Assembly (NCBI RefSeq): GCF_025359345.1
Contig: NZ_JANYGQ010000017.1
Span: 232,487-296,486 of the forward strand
Direction of reading: 5' to 3'
DNA from: Mucilaginibacter sp.
Lineage (GTDB): Bacteria; Bacteroidota; Bacteroidia; Sphingobacteriales; Sphingobacteriaceae
DNA length: 64,000 nucleotides
Part shown: positions 9,574-18,780 of the stretch, piece after piece
Numbering within the stretch: position 1 is the stretch's first letter
How the letters are laid out: every line of letters starts with the position of its first letter
Program-made: the position numbers and the translations under genes
The notes under the pieces: generated by a model
The model's input: only the letters and a program-made list of their open reading frames with translations
Databases searched by the model: none
What the model was told of the DNA's origin: nothing

Positions 9574-11151
9574 TTACAAATGCCTTACCTGCCAGCTCCT
9601 TACCGAAAAACTCACCGCGCCCAAAAATACATTCAGCATCAACATAATCGATATAAAGCCTATGGGCGAATCATGTGGCAACGCCCCGAGGTAATCGGTT
9701 AATGGTATTTTTTGCGTTATAAGATAGGTGATAAAGAAAAACAGAATCTTGAATAGCTTTTTGCCACCGCTTACAATCCCGAGGCTTGCCGCGAGTAAAA
9801 CAAGAAAGGCAGCGCCGTTGATAATATTGAACACCGAATAAATATTCCCGGCGGCGGCACTGCGCAATATCACCGGCAGCGCTAATGCAACAGCCATTGT
9901 AAAAGCTGCCAATAACTGCGATGGCAGCATGCGCTGTAATGGCTTGTATGACGACCAGGTGAAATAGTGAAGCCGGTTTGTTACTTCTTTGGTTGCCAGT
10001 TCCGACCAGCGCGTAACCTGCAAAAACAACAATATGGGCAAAAGATATGCATAAGCTATATCGAGCTTAACAAACACCATGCTTATCCAAAGCCCGCCGT
10101 TGACCAGCCAAAACCATTTTGGCCCTTTGCGGATAAGCAGTAATAGTTCGGTTTTAACAAACGGGAAGATGCTGTAATCGGTAACCACAGGCGGTAACAA
10201 CGACACATTAATTCCGGCTGCAAAGGTGCCATTGGTATGCGATATGTTTGCCGGTGCCAGGGCTTTTTTCTTTTTACCGGCGGCTTGTTTAAAATCAAAC
10301 CTGTGGAAAAAAGAGGATGAAAAATAAACTAAGCCAAATGCAATGCAAATCCACATCAGCCGGCTTGCAATAAAAATGCCTGTCCAGCTAATGCCATCCC
10401 ACTCAAAAGTTTTAAACCGGTGTTTGGCGCTAAAAGTAAAGCCAAGGTTAACGGCGTCGATATGTTCATGATATTGCGTGTTTACTTTGTCCTTCACGCT
10501 ATTGGTCATGGTGTTTACGCCAAAGGTGTCGATGAACGTATTTACCGTGCTGCTCTTGTGCCCGACGACATTTGCCATCAGCGCACCGAACAGGAAGAAG
10601 AAGATAATGTATTGCAGGATCAGCCTTCGCCCCAAAAAAACTTCGGCAACTATGGCCAGCGCCGATACGGTGAACAAGGCCGGAATTGCAAAAAACAGGA
10701 ATGGTAGTATAAAATCGCCGATGATGAAAGGGCTGCCGCTTGTTCGCACAAAAAACATGACAATGCTAATCAAGAATGTGAGGGCCGAAATGGTAAGCAA
10801 AACAAAAAAGTTGCTGAGGAATTTGCTTAATAAGTATCCGAAATTGGTAATGGGTGTTGTGGCAATAATTTGGCCGATGCCTGTATCTACATCTTTTTTG
10901 ATACCTCCGTTTATTAGGAAAAACCCATAGAGCGAAAGCATGATGGTTGTCATCATTGCCGAAACATGCCCCACCCATGCCGAATTATATATTCCTTTAT
11001 AACCGACAACATTCAGTGTGGTGTACGAGGCTGTTGGCGGCGGCACAAACGAATAGGCCGCGTAAATGGTAATTGCCAGTGTTATTAAAAACGAATAGCT
11101 GCGCGTGCGCTGCAAATAGTCGGCCTTTATGATGCTGTAAATGTATTTCAC
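9574..11151 (-). CDS. ABC transporter permease (ABC-2 type)
   Basis: Many TM segments; adjacent to the ATP-binding gene, same strand. Confidence 0.82.
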   Translation of the reverse strand: MKYIYSIIKADYLQRTRSYSFLITLAITIYAAYSFVPPPTASYTTLNVVGYKGIYNSAWVGHVSAMMTTIMLSLYGFFLINGGIKKDVDTGIGQIIATTPITNFGYLLSKFLSNFFVLLTISALTFLISIVMFFVRTSGSPFIIGDFILPFLFFAIPALFTVSALAIVAEVFLGRRLILQYIIFFFLFGALMANVVGHKSSTVNTFIDTFGVNTMTNSVKDKVNTQYHEHIDAVNLGFTFSAKHRFKTFEWDGISWTGIFIASRLMWICIAFGLVYFSSSFFHRFDFKQAAGKKKKALAPANISHTNGTFAAGINVSLLPPVVTDYSIFPFVKTELLLLIRKGPKWFWLVNGGLWISMVFVKLDIAYAYLLPILLFLQVTRWSELATKEVTNRLHYFTWSSYKPLQRMLPSQLLAAFTMAVALALPVILRSAAAGNIYSVFNIINGAAFLVLLAASLGIVSGGKKLFKILFFFITYLITQKIPLTDYLGALPHDSPIGFISIMLMLNVFLGAVSFSVRSWQVRHL

Positions 11152-11155
11152 GGCG

Positions 11156-12028
11156 TTAGGCTTTAGTATGTGTTAAAAACAGGTAGGCATCCTCCAGTGT
11201 AGCGTTAACTGCGATAGAACCTGCCTCTGGCTGGTGGTCCCGGGTAATATAGCGCGCCCTTGTTTGATCTTTTTGACGGCTGGTATCAATAACAAGATGC
11301 CGCGCCTTTAAATCGTTAAGTTGCTGACTATCCAGTATGGTTTCAAATACCTTGCCCTCAACCAGTTTCACTATATCGGGCTGTGTGCCTTTTTCAAGCA
11401 GCGTGCCGTTTTGCATAATGGCAACCTCATCGGCAATGGCCTCGATATCTGATACAATATGCGACGAAAGTATAATGATACAATCATTTGCCAGATCGGA
11501 AATTAACTGGCGAAAGCGGACACGTTCCTCCGGGTCGAGACCTACGGTTGGCTCGTCAAAAATTAAAACTTTCGGGTCGTTAAGCAGGGCCTGGGCTATG
11601 CCTATACGCTGTTTCATGCCGCCGCTGTAGGTGCCTATGGGGCGTTTGGCATCAGCAGTGAGGTTAACACCGTCGAGCAGCATATCAATTCGTTTCCGTA
11701 AATCAGGGCCGCCAACGCCTTTAAGTGCTGCAATGTATTCCAGGAACTCGTATGCGTTAAGATTTGGGTACACGCCAAAATCCTGCGGCAGGTAGCCTAA
11801 TATTTTGCGGATGTTGTCGGGGTTCTTAACAATATCTTCGCCATCCAAAAACAGCGTGCCCGTTGTGGGTTTGCTGATGGTGGCAATAATTTTCATCAGG
11901 GTTGATTTCCCTGCCCCGTTGGGCCCAAGCAGACCTAAGATCCCCCTGTCGATTGTGATGGAATAATTAGATAAGCCGGTTTTATGCTTGTTATATTGTT
12001 TGGTAAGGTTTTTAATTTCTAAGGCCAT
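11156..12028 (-). CDS. ABC transporter ATP-binding protein
   Basis: Walker A GPNGAGKST, signature YSGGMKQRIGIAQ, Walker B VLIFDEPTVGLDP. Confidence 0.95.
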   Translation of the reverse strand: MALEIKNLTKQYNKHKTGLSNYSITIDRGILGLLGPNGAGKSTLMKIIATISKPTTGTLFLDGEDIVKNPDNIRKILGYLPQDFGVYPNLNAYEFLEYIAALKGVGGPDLRKRIDMLLDGVNLTADAKRPIGTYSGGMKQRIGIAQALLNDPKVLIFDEPTVGLDPEERVRFRQLISDLANDCIIILSSHIVSDIEAIADEVAIMQNGTLLEKGTQPDIVKLVEGKVFETILDSQQLNDLKARHLVIDTSRQKDQTRARYITRDHQPEAGSIAVNATLEDAYLFLTHTKA

Positions 12029-12094
12029 AACGATTGTATATGCCTTTGAGATGCTATTTGGGGGATTAGGTTACAGCCCGGGGAAAAAATAGAT

Positions 12095-12182
12095 CCAAGA
12101 ATCGAGAAATCAAGAGTCAAGAAGTAAAAAGTCCGCCTAGTCTTCTTATCTTGATTCCTGACTCTTGACTTCTTGATTCTTC
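12095..12182. repeat. Intergenic word-repeat/quasi-palindrome (caagaatc / caagagtc words, inverted in the other arm)
   Basis: ccaagaatcgagaaatcaagagtcaagaag ... cttgattcctgactcttgacttcttgattct. Confidence 0.75.
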
Positions 12183-12183
12183 G

Positions 12184-13854
12184 TTACAAATCCCAATTAA
12201 AATCAACTTCCCTGCCATTCAGCTTCCATTTACTTGGAAAGGGGTTTGTCATCCAATCCAGTGGTTCACCAAGCGGCTGCGGTTTGGCGGCCATAGCAAA
12301 GCACTCTTTAATATATTTTTTCTGTGCTTCGCCGGTAGCTTCGGGCTGGGCCGAAATAAATAGCGGTGCACCGCTTTCGGCAAGCAACTGCATCCACTGC
12401 TTGTTTCGCTCCCACGATATATCTTTGGTAACGCCAACGCAATCGCCGTCGGCAGCATAAAATGCGTTATGTTGGGGCAGGCGGAAAGCCATGGTGTTTA
12501 CGCCCATTTTTTTAACACGCGGCCATTCCCTGCCGCTGGTATCATCACCAATGCGGTTCAATTCAAACAACCCGGCCGACAGGTGGCTCATGGTATTGCA
12601 GCCGATAATATAAATACCGTCGCCGGCTGCATTACGTATCGTCCGGTAAAGATGATTGATGATTTCGGCAGTGGTTTTTGTTTTGTCGTAAAAACTCCAG
12701 TTAGGCGTTGTTAGTGCGTCCTTCATTTTGTTACCCCAGCGCCCAAAAATATCATAAGTGGTATAATCATGTTTTACCATTTCAAAGCCCCATTGCTTGT
12801 AAACATCAAAATAAGCTTTTATGCGTTCGATATTCTCGGGGATGGTTGGGTCAAGTATCGGCGCTTTCGGATCGTCACGGCCAGGGATTTTCGGCAATGT
12901 TAAACTTTCTTTTTCATCGTGCCTTGCACAAAGTGGCCGTATCCATAAACCCGGGCGCATACCGAGTTTTTTTATCTCGTCGCCCATGGCGTGCATATCC
13001 TTAAACTTGTCATTGGGTTTTGCATAGGTTTCGTTCCAGCCACCATCGCCCGGCAGCAGCGGCGAATATTCGGCCCAGCCGGCGTCAATTACCGAGAACG
13101 GGCGGTTATTGGTATCAGTAACCAGCTCAGCCATCATGGCGGTGGTTTTCTTAATCAGTTCGTACGAGTTCTCGCCGTAGGCAAAATACCAGTCGTTTAT
13201 ACCATAAACAGGTTGCTTTGGTAGCCGCGGCTTATCGCACATAAGTTTGCAAAAACGGTGGGCTGCAGCGTAGGTATTTTCGGTGGCCGTGCTATGCATG
13301 GTCACAATATCTGCGGCATGCAGTTTTCTGTTGCCCAGGTGTACCCCAGCCCCGCCCGAATGGGTATCCAGGGTTAGTTCAAGGTTTGCAGGGCCAACAT
13401 TCCACCAGCAAATTGTGTTTGGCCCGGTTTTTACACCAAAGCAGGCTGTGTTTTTGCCATCGTTTACTAATACATACCAGGGGTTTTTGTTATCACTGTC
13501 CATGCCGCGCCAGGCAAGGTCGCCATAGCTGCGTTCAAAATGGTCGCCCATGGTTTTGGCTGCCGTGGCAGTTTGATGTTTCCATTTAAGTTTTATGCCC
13601 GATAAAACTGTTTTTGGCGACTGAACATATACTCCGCTTGCATTGCCATTGGTTTTAAAGCTTACTTCCACATCTTTATGAACGAACGCGCCATTTCCTG
13701 ATGGTTTCAACTGGAACCAATCGGCATCAGACTGCCCCCAAACTTCATCCGGGTGGTTTATTAAAGCGGCGTTATCGCTGGCATACGTAATACGGCTAAA
13801 CAAGAGGGCTGCGGTGGCAGTTGCCGATAATTTTACAAAATGACGTCGTTGCAT
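12184..13854 (-). CDS. Exported alpha-galactosidase/melibiase-like glycoside hydrolase (GH36/GH27-like)
   Basis: Tat-like start MQRRHFVKLSATATAALLF; WYFAYGENS, FSVIDAGWAEY, LGMRPGLWIRP, WGFEMVKHDYTTYD. Confidence 0.75.
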   Translation of the reverse strand: MQRRHFVKLSATATAALLFSRITYASDNAALINHPDEVWGQSDADWFQLKPSGNGAFVHKDVEVSFKTNGNASGVYVQSPKTVLSGIKLKWKHQTATAAKTMGDHFERSYGDLAWRGMDSDNKNPWYVLVNDGKNTACFGVKTGPNTICWWNVGPANLELTLDTHSGGAGVHLGNRKLHAADIVTMHSTATENTYAAAHRFCKLMCDKPRLPKQPVYGINDWYFAYGENSYELIKKTTAMMAELVTDTNNRPFSVIDAGWAEYSPLLPGDGGWNETYAKPNDKFKDMHAMGDEIKKLGMRPGLWIRPLCARHDEKESLTLPKIPGRDDPKAPILDPTIPENIERIKAYFDVYKQWGFEMVKHDYTTYDIFGRWGNKMKDALTTPNWSFYDKTKTTAEIINHLYRTIRNAAGDGIYIIGCNTMSHLSAGLFELNRIGDDTSGREWPRVKKMGVNTMAFRLPQHNAFYAADGDCVGVTKDISWERNKQWMQLLAESGAPLFISAQPEATGEAQKKYIKECFAMAAKPQPLGEPLDWMTNPFPSKWKLNGREVDFNWDL

Positions 13855-14011
13855 ATAGGTTAATGATAATTTTTTTCCGAAAGCTAACTTATAGAGCCGC
13901 CTGGTGGAGGCAATAAATGGTTGTTACGGTAAAAATAGGTTTTTACCCTTTATATGCAATTAAATAGGATGTAATAATGACAGTAATTTTAACAGGCGAA
14001 AATTTTAATGC

Positions 14012-14194
14012 TCATTGCAATATCCATTTCTTGCGCATGCATTTGAGACACTTGTACTTTCTTACCGGAAGCCAAAAGAAAAAAGTTTTTACGAAGCCGC
14101 CCCTCGGAATTCTTTGCATTTCTGACCGATCGGCCCTTCTGCATGGGCATAAATTCCCGCTATCAGGGGTTTTAGTTAAGGGATTTTGTTGCAT
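14012..14194 (-). CDS. Putative small zinc-ribbon-like protein (60 aa)
   Basis: MQQNPLTKTPDSGNLCPCRRADRSEMQRIPRGGFVKTFFFWLPVRKYKCLKCMRKKWILQ; paired Cys motifs around a KTFFFWLPVRKYKC core, alone in a ~780-bp intergenic region. Confidence 0.5.
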   Translation of the reverse strand: MQQNPLTKTPDSGNLCPCRRADRSEMQRIPRGGFVKTFFFWLPVRKYKCLKCMRKKWILQ

Positions 14195-14535
14195 AATACC
14201 AATAGTTTAAGTAAAACAAAAACAATTTCTTCTCAGGAAATGGTTGTAATTGGTGATTAAGAACGATAAACGCAGACGAACTATTTTGCGTTTTGGGATT
14301 ATTGTTATATACCAGCACCAGGTGGCTGTTTATCAATAATATGGTTTAAGTGGGCCAAACGCTGGTTAACGCGATACCTCGTTTAACAAATATAAACTAA
14401 TCCATTTTAAAATAAAAACGGATTTTCCTTTTTGTAATAGTGAGCAATTATCTCATGAATATTTAAATTAATTTAAATTATTTGACCGGCTGAGGTAGCT
14501 TTTTTGTCATATTGGCAAAAGCAATCGTAAGGAAT

Positions 14536-14564
14536 ATAACATATAGATTATATCTATATGTTAT
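14536..14564 (+). promoter_or_regulatory. Candidate OxyR-type operator: 12-bp inverted repeat containing ATAG-N7-CTAT
   Basis: ataacatataga-ttata-tctatatgttat; core ATAGATTATATCTAT fits ATAGntnnnanCTAT; upstream of a peroxiredoxin gene. Confidence 0.6.
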
Positions 14565-14599
14565 CAATTCTTTATATAAAATGCGGTATTTAAAAGTGA

Positions 14600-14607
14600 T
14601 ATATTTG
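14600..14607 (+). promoter_or_regulatory. Bacteroidota -7 box TATATTTG of ahpC-like gene
   Basis: Matches TAnnTTTG, 27 bp before ATG 14635. Confidence 0.55.
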
Positions 14608-14634
14608 TAGCGAAATTTAAAAAACAATATAAAT

Positions 14635-15180
14635 ATGCTAACTATAGGTCAAAAATTCCCTCAATTTTCTAAAACCGCTGTTGTAAGTATCGAAAAAGGA
14701 AAAGAGTTTGAAACTATCACATCTGATTTTTTGGTAAACGAAGATAACGTTTGGACAGTAATGTTCTGGTGGCCAAAAGATTTCACTTTTGTGTGCCCAA
14801 CTGAAATTTCCGAATTCAATAAAAGCTATGGTGAATTCCGCGACCGCGATACCCGCCTGATTGGCGCATCAACCGATACCGAATTTGTGCACGCAGCCTG
14901 GAGAAGGGATCATGCCGATTTACGCGACCTGAAATTCCCTATGCTTGCTGATACTTCAAAATCGTTAGCTGAAGAGCTGGGTATATTAGAACCAAACGAA
15001 AAAATTGCTTACCGTGCGACCTTTATTATTGATCCAACAGGCATCATCCGCTGGGTATCGGTAAACGACTTGAGCGTGGGCCGTAACGTAAAAGAGGTTT
15101 TACGTGTACTTGATGGTTTGCAAACCGATGAACTTTGCCCTTGCAACTGGGTTAAAGGCGAAGAAACACTTACAGTATAA
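14635..15180 (+). CDS. ahpC: 2-Cys peroxiredoxin, AhpC-like
   Basis: FWWPKDFTFVCPTEISEFN; resolving-Cys region ELCPCNWVKGEETL. Confidence 0.88.
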   Translation: MLTIGQKFPQFSKTAVVSIEKGKEFETITSDFLVNEDNVWTVMFWWPKDFTFVCPTEISEFNKSYGEFRDRDTRLIGASTDTEFVHAAWRRDHADLRDLKFPMLADTSKSLAEELGILEPNEKIAYRATFIIDPTGIIRWVSVNDLSVGRNVKEVLRVLDGLQTDELCPCNWVKGEETLTV

Positions 15181-15203
15181 TTAGAGCCAGGAATTCAAGA
15201 ATC

Positions 15204-15279
15204 AAGAGCCAAGAATCAAGATAGAAAAGTTGAAAAAAGATGTAAAATCTTGCTCTTTTTGTCTTGATTCTTGGCTCTT
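15204..15279. repeat. Perfect 18-bp inverted repeat between ahpC- and ahpD-like genes, inside a word-repeat element
   Basis: aagagccaagaatcaaga (15204-15221) and tcttgattcttggctctt (15262-15279) are exact reverse complements. Confidence 0.9.
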
Positions 15280-15317
15280 TCAAGAAGGGATTTTTTATTC
15301 CTTACAAATTACAAATC

Positions 15318-15902
15318 ATGAACGAATCTACCGAGATAATAAACGAATTACTGCAAGGCCTGGGCATCGACATGGCTTATCGCACAGCAAGCTTAACCTT
15401 GCTTGAAAAAGGAGAGTCGCGCTACCTGCGCGATTTAAAGCTGAACTTTACCAGCACCCTGACTTCCGAACAATTAAGCACTAAAGAGTGCGCCTTGCTT
15501 GGCCTTTCGACAGCTGTAAACAATAACAACGGCCCCTTAACTACCTATTTCACCAATTGTGCTGAAGAGCAGGGCGCCACAGCTGCCGAAATTGGCGAAG
15601 CTGTTGGTTGTGCGTCATTACTGGCATCAAACAATGTATTTTACCGTTTCCGTCACTTTACTCAAAAAGAAAAATACACCCAGATACCGGCGCGCATCCG
15701 CATGCAGCTGATGATGAAACCGGTAACCGGCAAGGAGTTTTTTGAGTTGATGAGCCTGGCAATTTCGGCAGTTAACGGCTGCGAAATGTGCGTAAATGCG
15801 CATGAGGACTCGCTGATAAAATTGGGCACCACCGAAGAACGTATTTTTGATGCTGTTAGGATTGCATCATTGGTGACCGCTACCGGGAAAGTGGTGTTTT
15901 AA
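15318..15902 (+). CDS. ahpD: Carboxymuconolactone decarboxylase/AhpD-like alkylhydroperoxidase
   Basis: ATG at 15318; SAVNGCEMCVNAHEDSL (CxxC...H) AhpD active-site motif; downstream of ahpC. Confidence 0.8.
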   Translation: MNESTEIINELLQGLGIDMAYRTASLTLLEKGESRYLRDLKLNFTSTLTSEQLSTKECALLGLSTAVNNNNGPLTTYFTNCAEEQGATAAEIGEAVGCASLLASNNVFYRFRHFTQKEKYTQIPARIRMQLMMKPVTGKEFFELMSLAISAVNGCEMCVNAHEDSLIKLGTTEERIFDAVRIASLVTATGKVVF

Positions 15903-16003
15903 ACGGATCTTATAAAAGCCGGCCGGTATTATTATTTATTATTGATGGAATAATAATATGCCTCATAAAGTATTTAAATTGGGCAACCCATTTAAATACT
16001 TTA

Positions 16004-17665
16004 TTGATGTTAAAATATAGCCATGTTTTTTTTATCGCCGTACTTTTTTGTTTAAGCTGCGGAAAAAGGCAAGCCCCTAAACAATCCACGAATACTAACA
16101 CCGACGTGCCTAACGACCAGCACACCTCGGTGCTTACACAACATAACAATAACACCCGCGCCGGCTGGAACAACCACGAAACCAAGCTCTCCACAGCCAA
16201 TGTTAATTCGCAGCAGTTTGGCAGGCTTTTTACACTAACCGTTGACGACCAGGTTTATGCCCAGCCTTTGGTGGCCGGCAATATTACCATAGCTGGTGGC
16301 ACGCACAACGTGGCTTATATTGCAACTGTTAATAATTCAGTTTATGCTTATGATGGCGACAGCGGCAAGCTTTACTGGCAAAAAAACTTTACCCAGCAGG
16401 GTATGCGTGCACCAAAAAACACAGACATGACAGGGGCATGCGGCGGCTCGTACCAGGATTTTAGCGGCAACATTGGTATAGTGGGCACACCGGTTATAGA
16501 TTCGGCCGCACAAACGATTTACTTTGTTGCCCGCAGTACCGACGGGGCAGCATTTGTACAATACTTGCACGCCGTGAATATACTTACAGGCGACGAGCAA
16601 ACAGGGAGCCCGGTTAAAATTACCGCCACTTATACAGGTAATGGCGATGGCAATGTGGCCAACGTTTTGACTTTTGATGCGCAGCGACAAAACCAGCGCC
16701 AGGCCCTAACGCTGCTAAACGGCGTGGTATACGTAACGTTCTCGTCACATTGCGACTGGGGGCCTTACCACGGCTGGATACTGGGTTACAATTCAAAAAC
16801 ACTCTCCAGGGATATTGTTTATAACGATACCCCAAATGGCGGCGACGGCGGAATTTGGGAAAGCGGCATGGGTATGGCAGCCGACGACCAGGGCAATTTA
16901 TACGCGGTGATTGGCAACGGCACAGTTGGCGAAGGTAGTAATCAAAGCGCGCTGATAAATCGAGGCGAAAGTGCGCTGAAGCTTACGCCAAACGGGTCGA
17001 CGCTAAAGGTGAGTTCTTTTTTTACACCTTTCAATTTTCAAACGCTTGAGGATAACGACCTTGACTACGGCAGCATGGGGGCTTTTTTAATACCTGGGTC
17101 CAACTTTTACCTTACCGGTTGTAAAGATGGCAACCTTTACCTGGTAAATAAAGATAATATGGGCGGGTTTAATGCAGCCTCCAACCAGGTGCAACAAACA
17201 ATAGCTTTAAACCCCAGCGCCAATATGCATTGCCAGCCTGCTTATTTTAAAGGAGCTAACGGCGAGTTTGCTTTTATATGGGCAGAAAATGACCAGTTGC
17301 GGGCATTTCCTTTTTTGCGTACGAGCAATTTGATGGATGTGGGTAAGCAAGTTACATCAGCAGTAAGTGGGCCGACAGGGCAAAGCGGCGCGGTATTATC
17401 GGTTTCTTCGAATGGCTCGACAGCAGGCACAGGAATTTTGTGGGCATCCTATGCTTCATCCGGCGATGCCGAACACGATGTGAGTCCCGGAATATTGCGG
17501 GCATTCGACGCCAGCGACATCACTAAAGAACTTTGGAGCAATAGCCAAAATCCAGGCCAGGACTACGCCGGCAATTACGCCAAATTTTCATCGCCAACTA
17601 TCGTTAACGGGCACGTTTACCTGCCAACGTTCTCGAATAAAGTGGTGGTATACGGATTAAAGTAG
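16004..17665 (+). CDS. PQQ-like beta-propeller lipoprotein
   Basis: Lipobox FCLSCGK; VYAYDGDSGKLYWQKNF, LYLVNKDNMGGF, LRAFDASDITKELW. Confidence 0.8.
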   Translation: MMLKYSHVFFIAVLFCLSCGKRQAPKQSTNTNTDVPNDQHTSVLTQHNNNTRAGWNNHETKLSTANVNSQQFGRLFTLTVDDQVYAQPLVAGNITIAGGTHNVAYIATVNNSVYAYDGDSGKLYWQKNFTQQGMRAPKNTDMTGACGGSYQDFSGNIGIVGTPVIDSAAQTIYFVARSTDGAAFVQYLHAVNILTGDEQTGSPVKITATYTGNGDGNVANVLTFDAQRQNQRQALTLLNGVVYVTFSSHCDWGPYHGWILGYNSKTLSRDIVYNDTPNGGDGGIWESGMGMAADDQGNLYAVIGNGTVGEGSNQSALINRGESALKLTPNGSTLKVSSFFTPFNFQTLEDNDLDYGSMGAFLIPGSNFYLTGCKDGNLYLVNKDNMGGFNAASNQVQQTIALNPSANMHCQPAYFKGANGEFAFIWAENDQLRAFPFLRTSNLMDVGKQVTSAVSGPTGQSGAVLSVSSNGSTAGTGILWASYASSGDAEHDVSPGILRAFDASDITKELWSNSQNPGQDYAGNYAKFSSPTIVNGHVYLPTFSNKVVVYGLK

Positions 17666-17672
17666 CCGCTGC

Positions 17673-18599
17673 CTACATAAAAGATAATGAATTGCCGGGT
17701 TTAACGCGTGTTACTTTTATACCCGGCACATTCTTTTTAACCCAGGTCATCATAAACTCGGACCCGGCATCCTCGCTTGCGATATGGCCAAGCACCACCA
17801 ATGCAATTTTATCACCTTTGGCGCGGGCATCGCGTACGTATTCGGCAGTTTCCCATTCGTGCAATTCGCCAATAATAAGCACATCTGGTTTTACCTGGTT
17901 GATGCCATTTATGTGCCTCTCCTCGCCCGCCGCGCCGGGAATTAGTAGCGCACGGGAGCAAACCTGTGCCGGATTGCCAATATACCGCACCATCTGGATA
18001 TCGAGCCTTGTTTTCAAATGTCCAATTAAATCACTCAAAGATGCAGGCGGTAAAGTAACAATATTCGGAAGTTTTTTATCGGCGTATTGTTGCCATTGTA
18101 GCTGATCAAGCACTCCCTGCGTTACACCGTCGGGCCGGAGCGTATGAATATAATCATGATTGCGCCATACGGCAATGTTGTGTTCTTTTAACAGGTTGGC
18201 TTTGTATTTATATACTTCGTCATTTTCCAGCCATTTGGTATCATCGGCATGGTTATAAAAAGTAGGCTCGTGGGCGATGATGAAATTTGCGCCCAGGTCA
18301 ATCGCCTTCCTGATTACTTCAATCGTTGCAAACATGGCCGTAACTATCCCGGTAATTTTTATATCTCTATTGCCCGATTTTAGCGTATCCACGGTGTTGG
18401 TTAATGCCCCGCCCGGCACCTGTTTTATAAACATATCCATTACCTGTCCTACTGTATAGCTTTCATCAGCAGCAATAAAATTCGATGCCTTGTTAACCAG
18501 TGGTGCCAGCAACAATACGCCGGTGGCCTTAACGGTATTTACAAAAAACTTACGCCTTTTAATGGCCGGGTAATTTAACGGGGCAGGTTTGTTATTCAT
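17673..18599 (-). CDS. Nif3-like dinuclear metal-center protein with an N-terminal export signal
   Basis: NFIIAHEPTFYNH, VWRNHDYIH, VLIIGELHEWETAEYVRDA; N-terminal KRRKFFVNTVKATGVLLLAPL. Confidence 0.75.
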   Translation of the reverse strand: MNNKPAPLNYPAIKRRKFFVNTVKATGVLLLAPLVNKASNFIAADESYTVGQVMDMFIKQVPGGALTNTVDTLKSGNRDIKITGIVTAMFATIEVIRKAIDLGANFIIAHEPTFYNHADDTKWLENDEVYKYKANLLKEHNIAVWRNHDYIHTLRPDGVTQGVLDQLQWQQYADKKLPNIVTLPPASLSDLIGHLKTRLDIQMVRYIGNPAQVCSRALLIPGAAGEERHINGINQVKPDVLIIGELHEWETAEYVRDARAKGDKIALVVLGHIASEDAGSEFMMTWVKKNVPGIKVTRVKPGNSLSFM

Positions 18600-18734
18600 G
18601 GTCGTTTTTTTATTTTAAATGTAAAACATTATTCATTAAACATTCAGGATTTTTTATACAGAGACGCAATACTGTGCCGTATGTAACGAGCCATAATTCG
18701 CCGTTTGAGGTGAAGTTATAATTTCATCCAGCGT

Positions 18735-18757
18735 CATGCCGAAACAAGTTCAGCATG
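18735..18757. repeat. REP-like short palindrome (catgccgaaacaagttcagcatg)
   Basis: Arms catgccgaa/ttcagcatg with one mismatch; intergenic. Confidence 0.6.
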
Positions 18758-18780
18758 CGGGTTCTTTTACTTATTTGAGC

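Noticed and set aside
12184-13854. Polysaccharide utilisation locus around the GH36-like gene
   Set aside because: No SusC/SusD pair or regulator is adjacent; neighbours are an ABC transporter and peroxiredoxin genes.
15910-16200. 96-aa minus ORF
   Set aside because: Antisense to the start of the PQQ-propeller gene, which has a clear lipoprotein signal.
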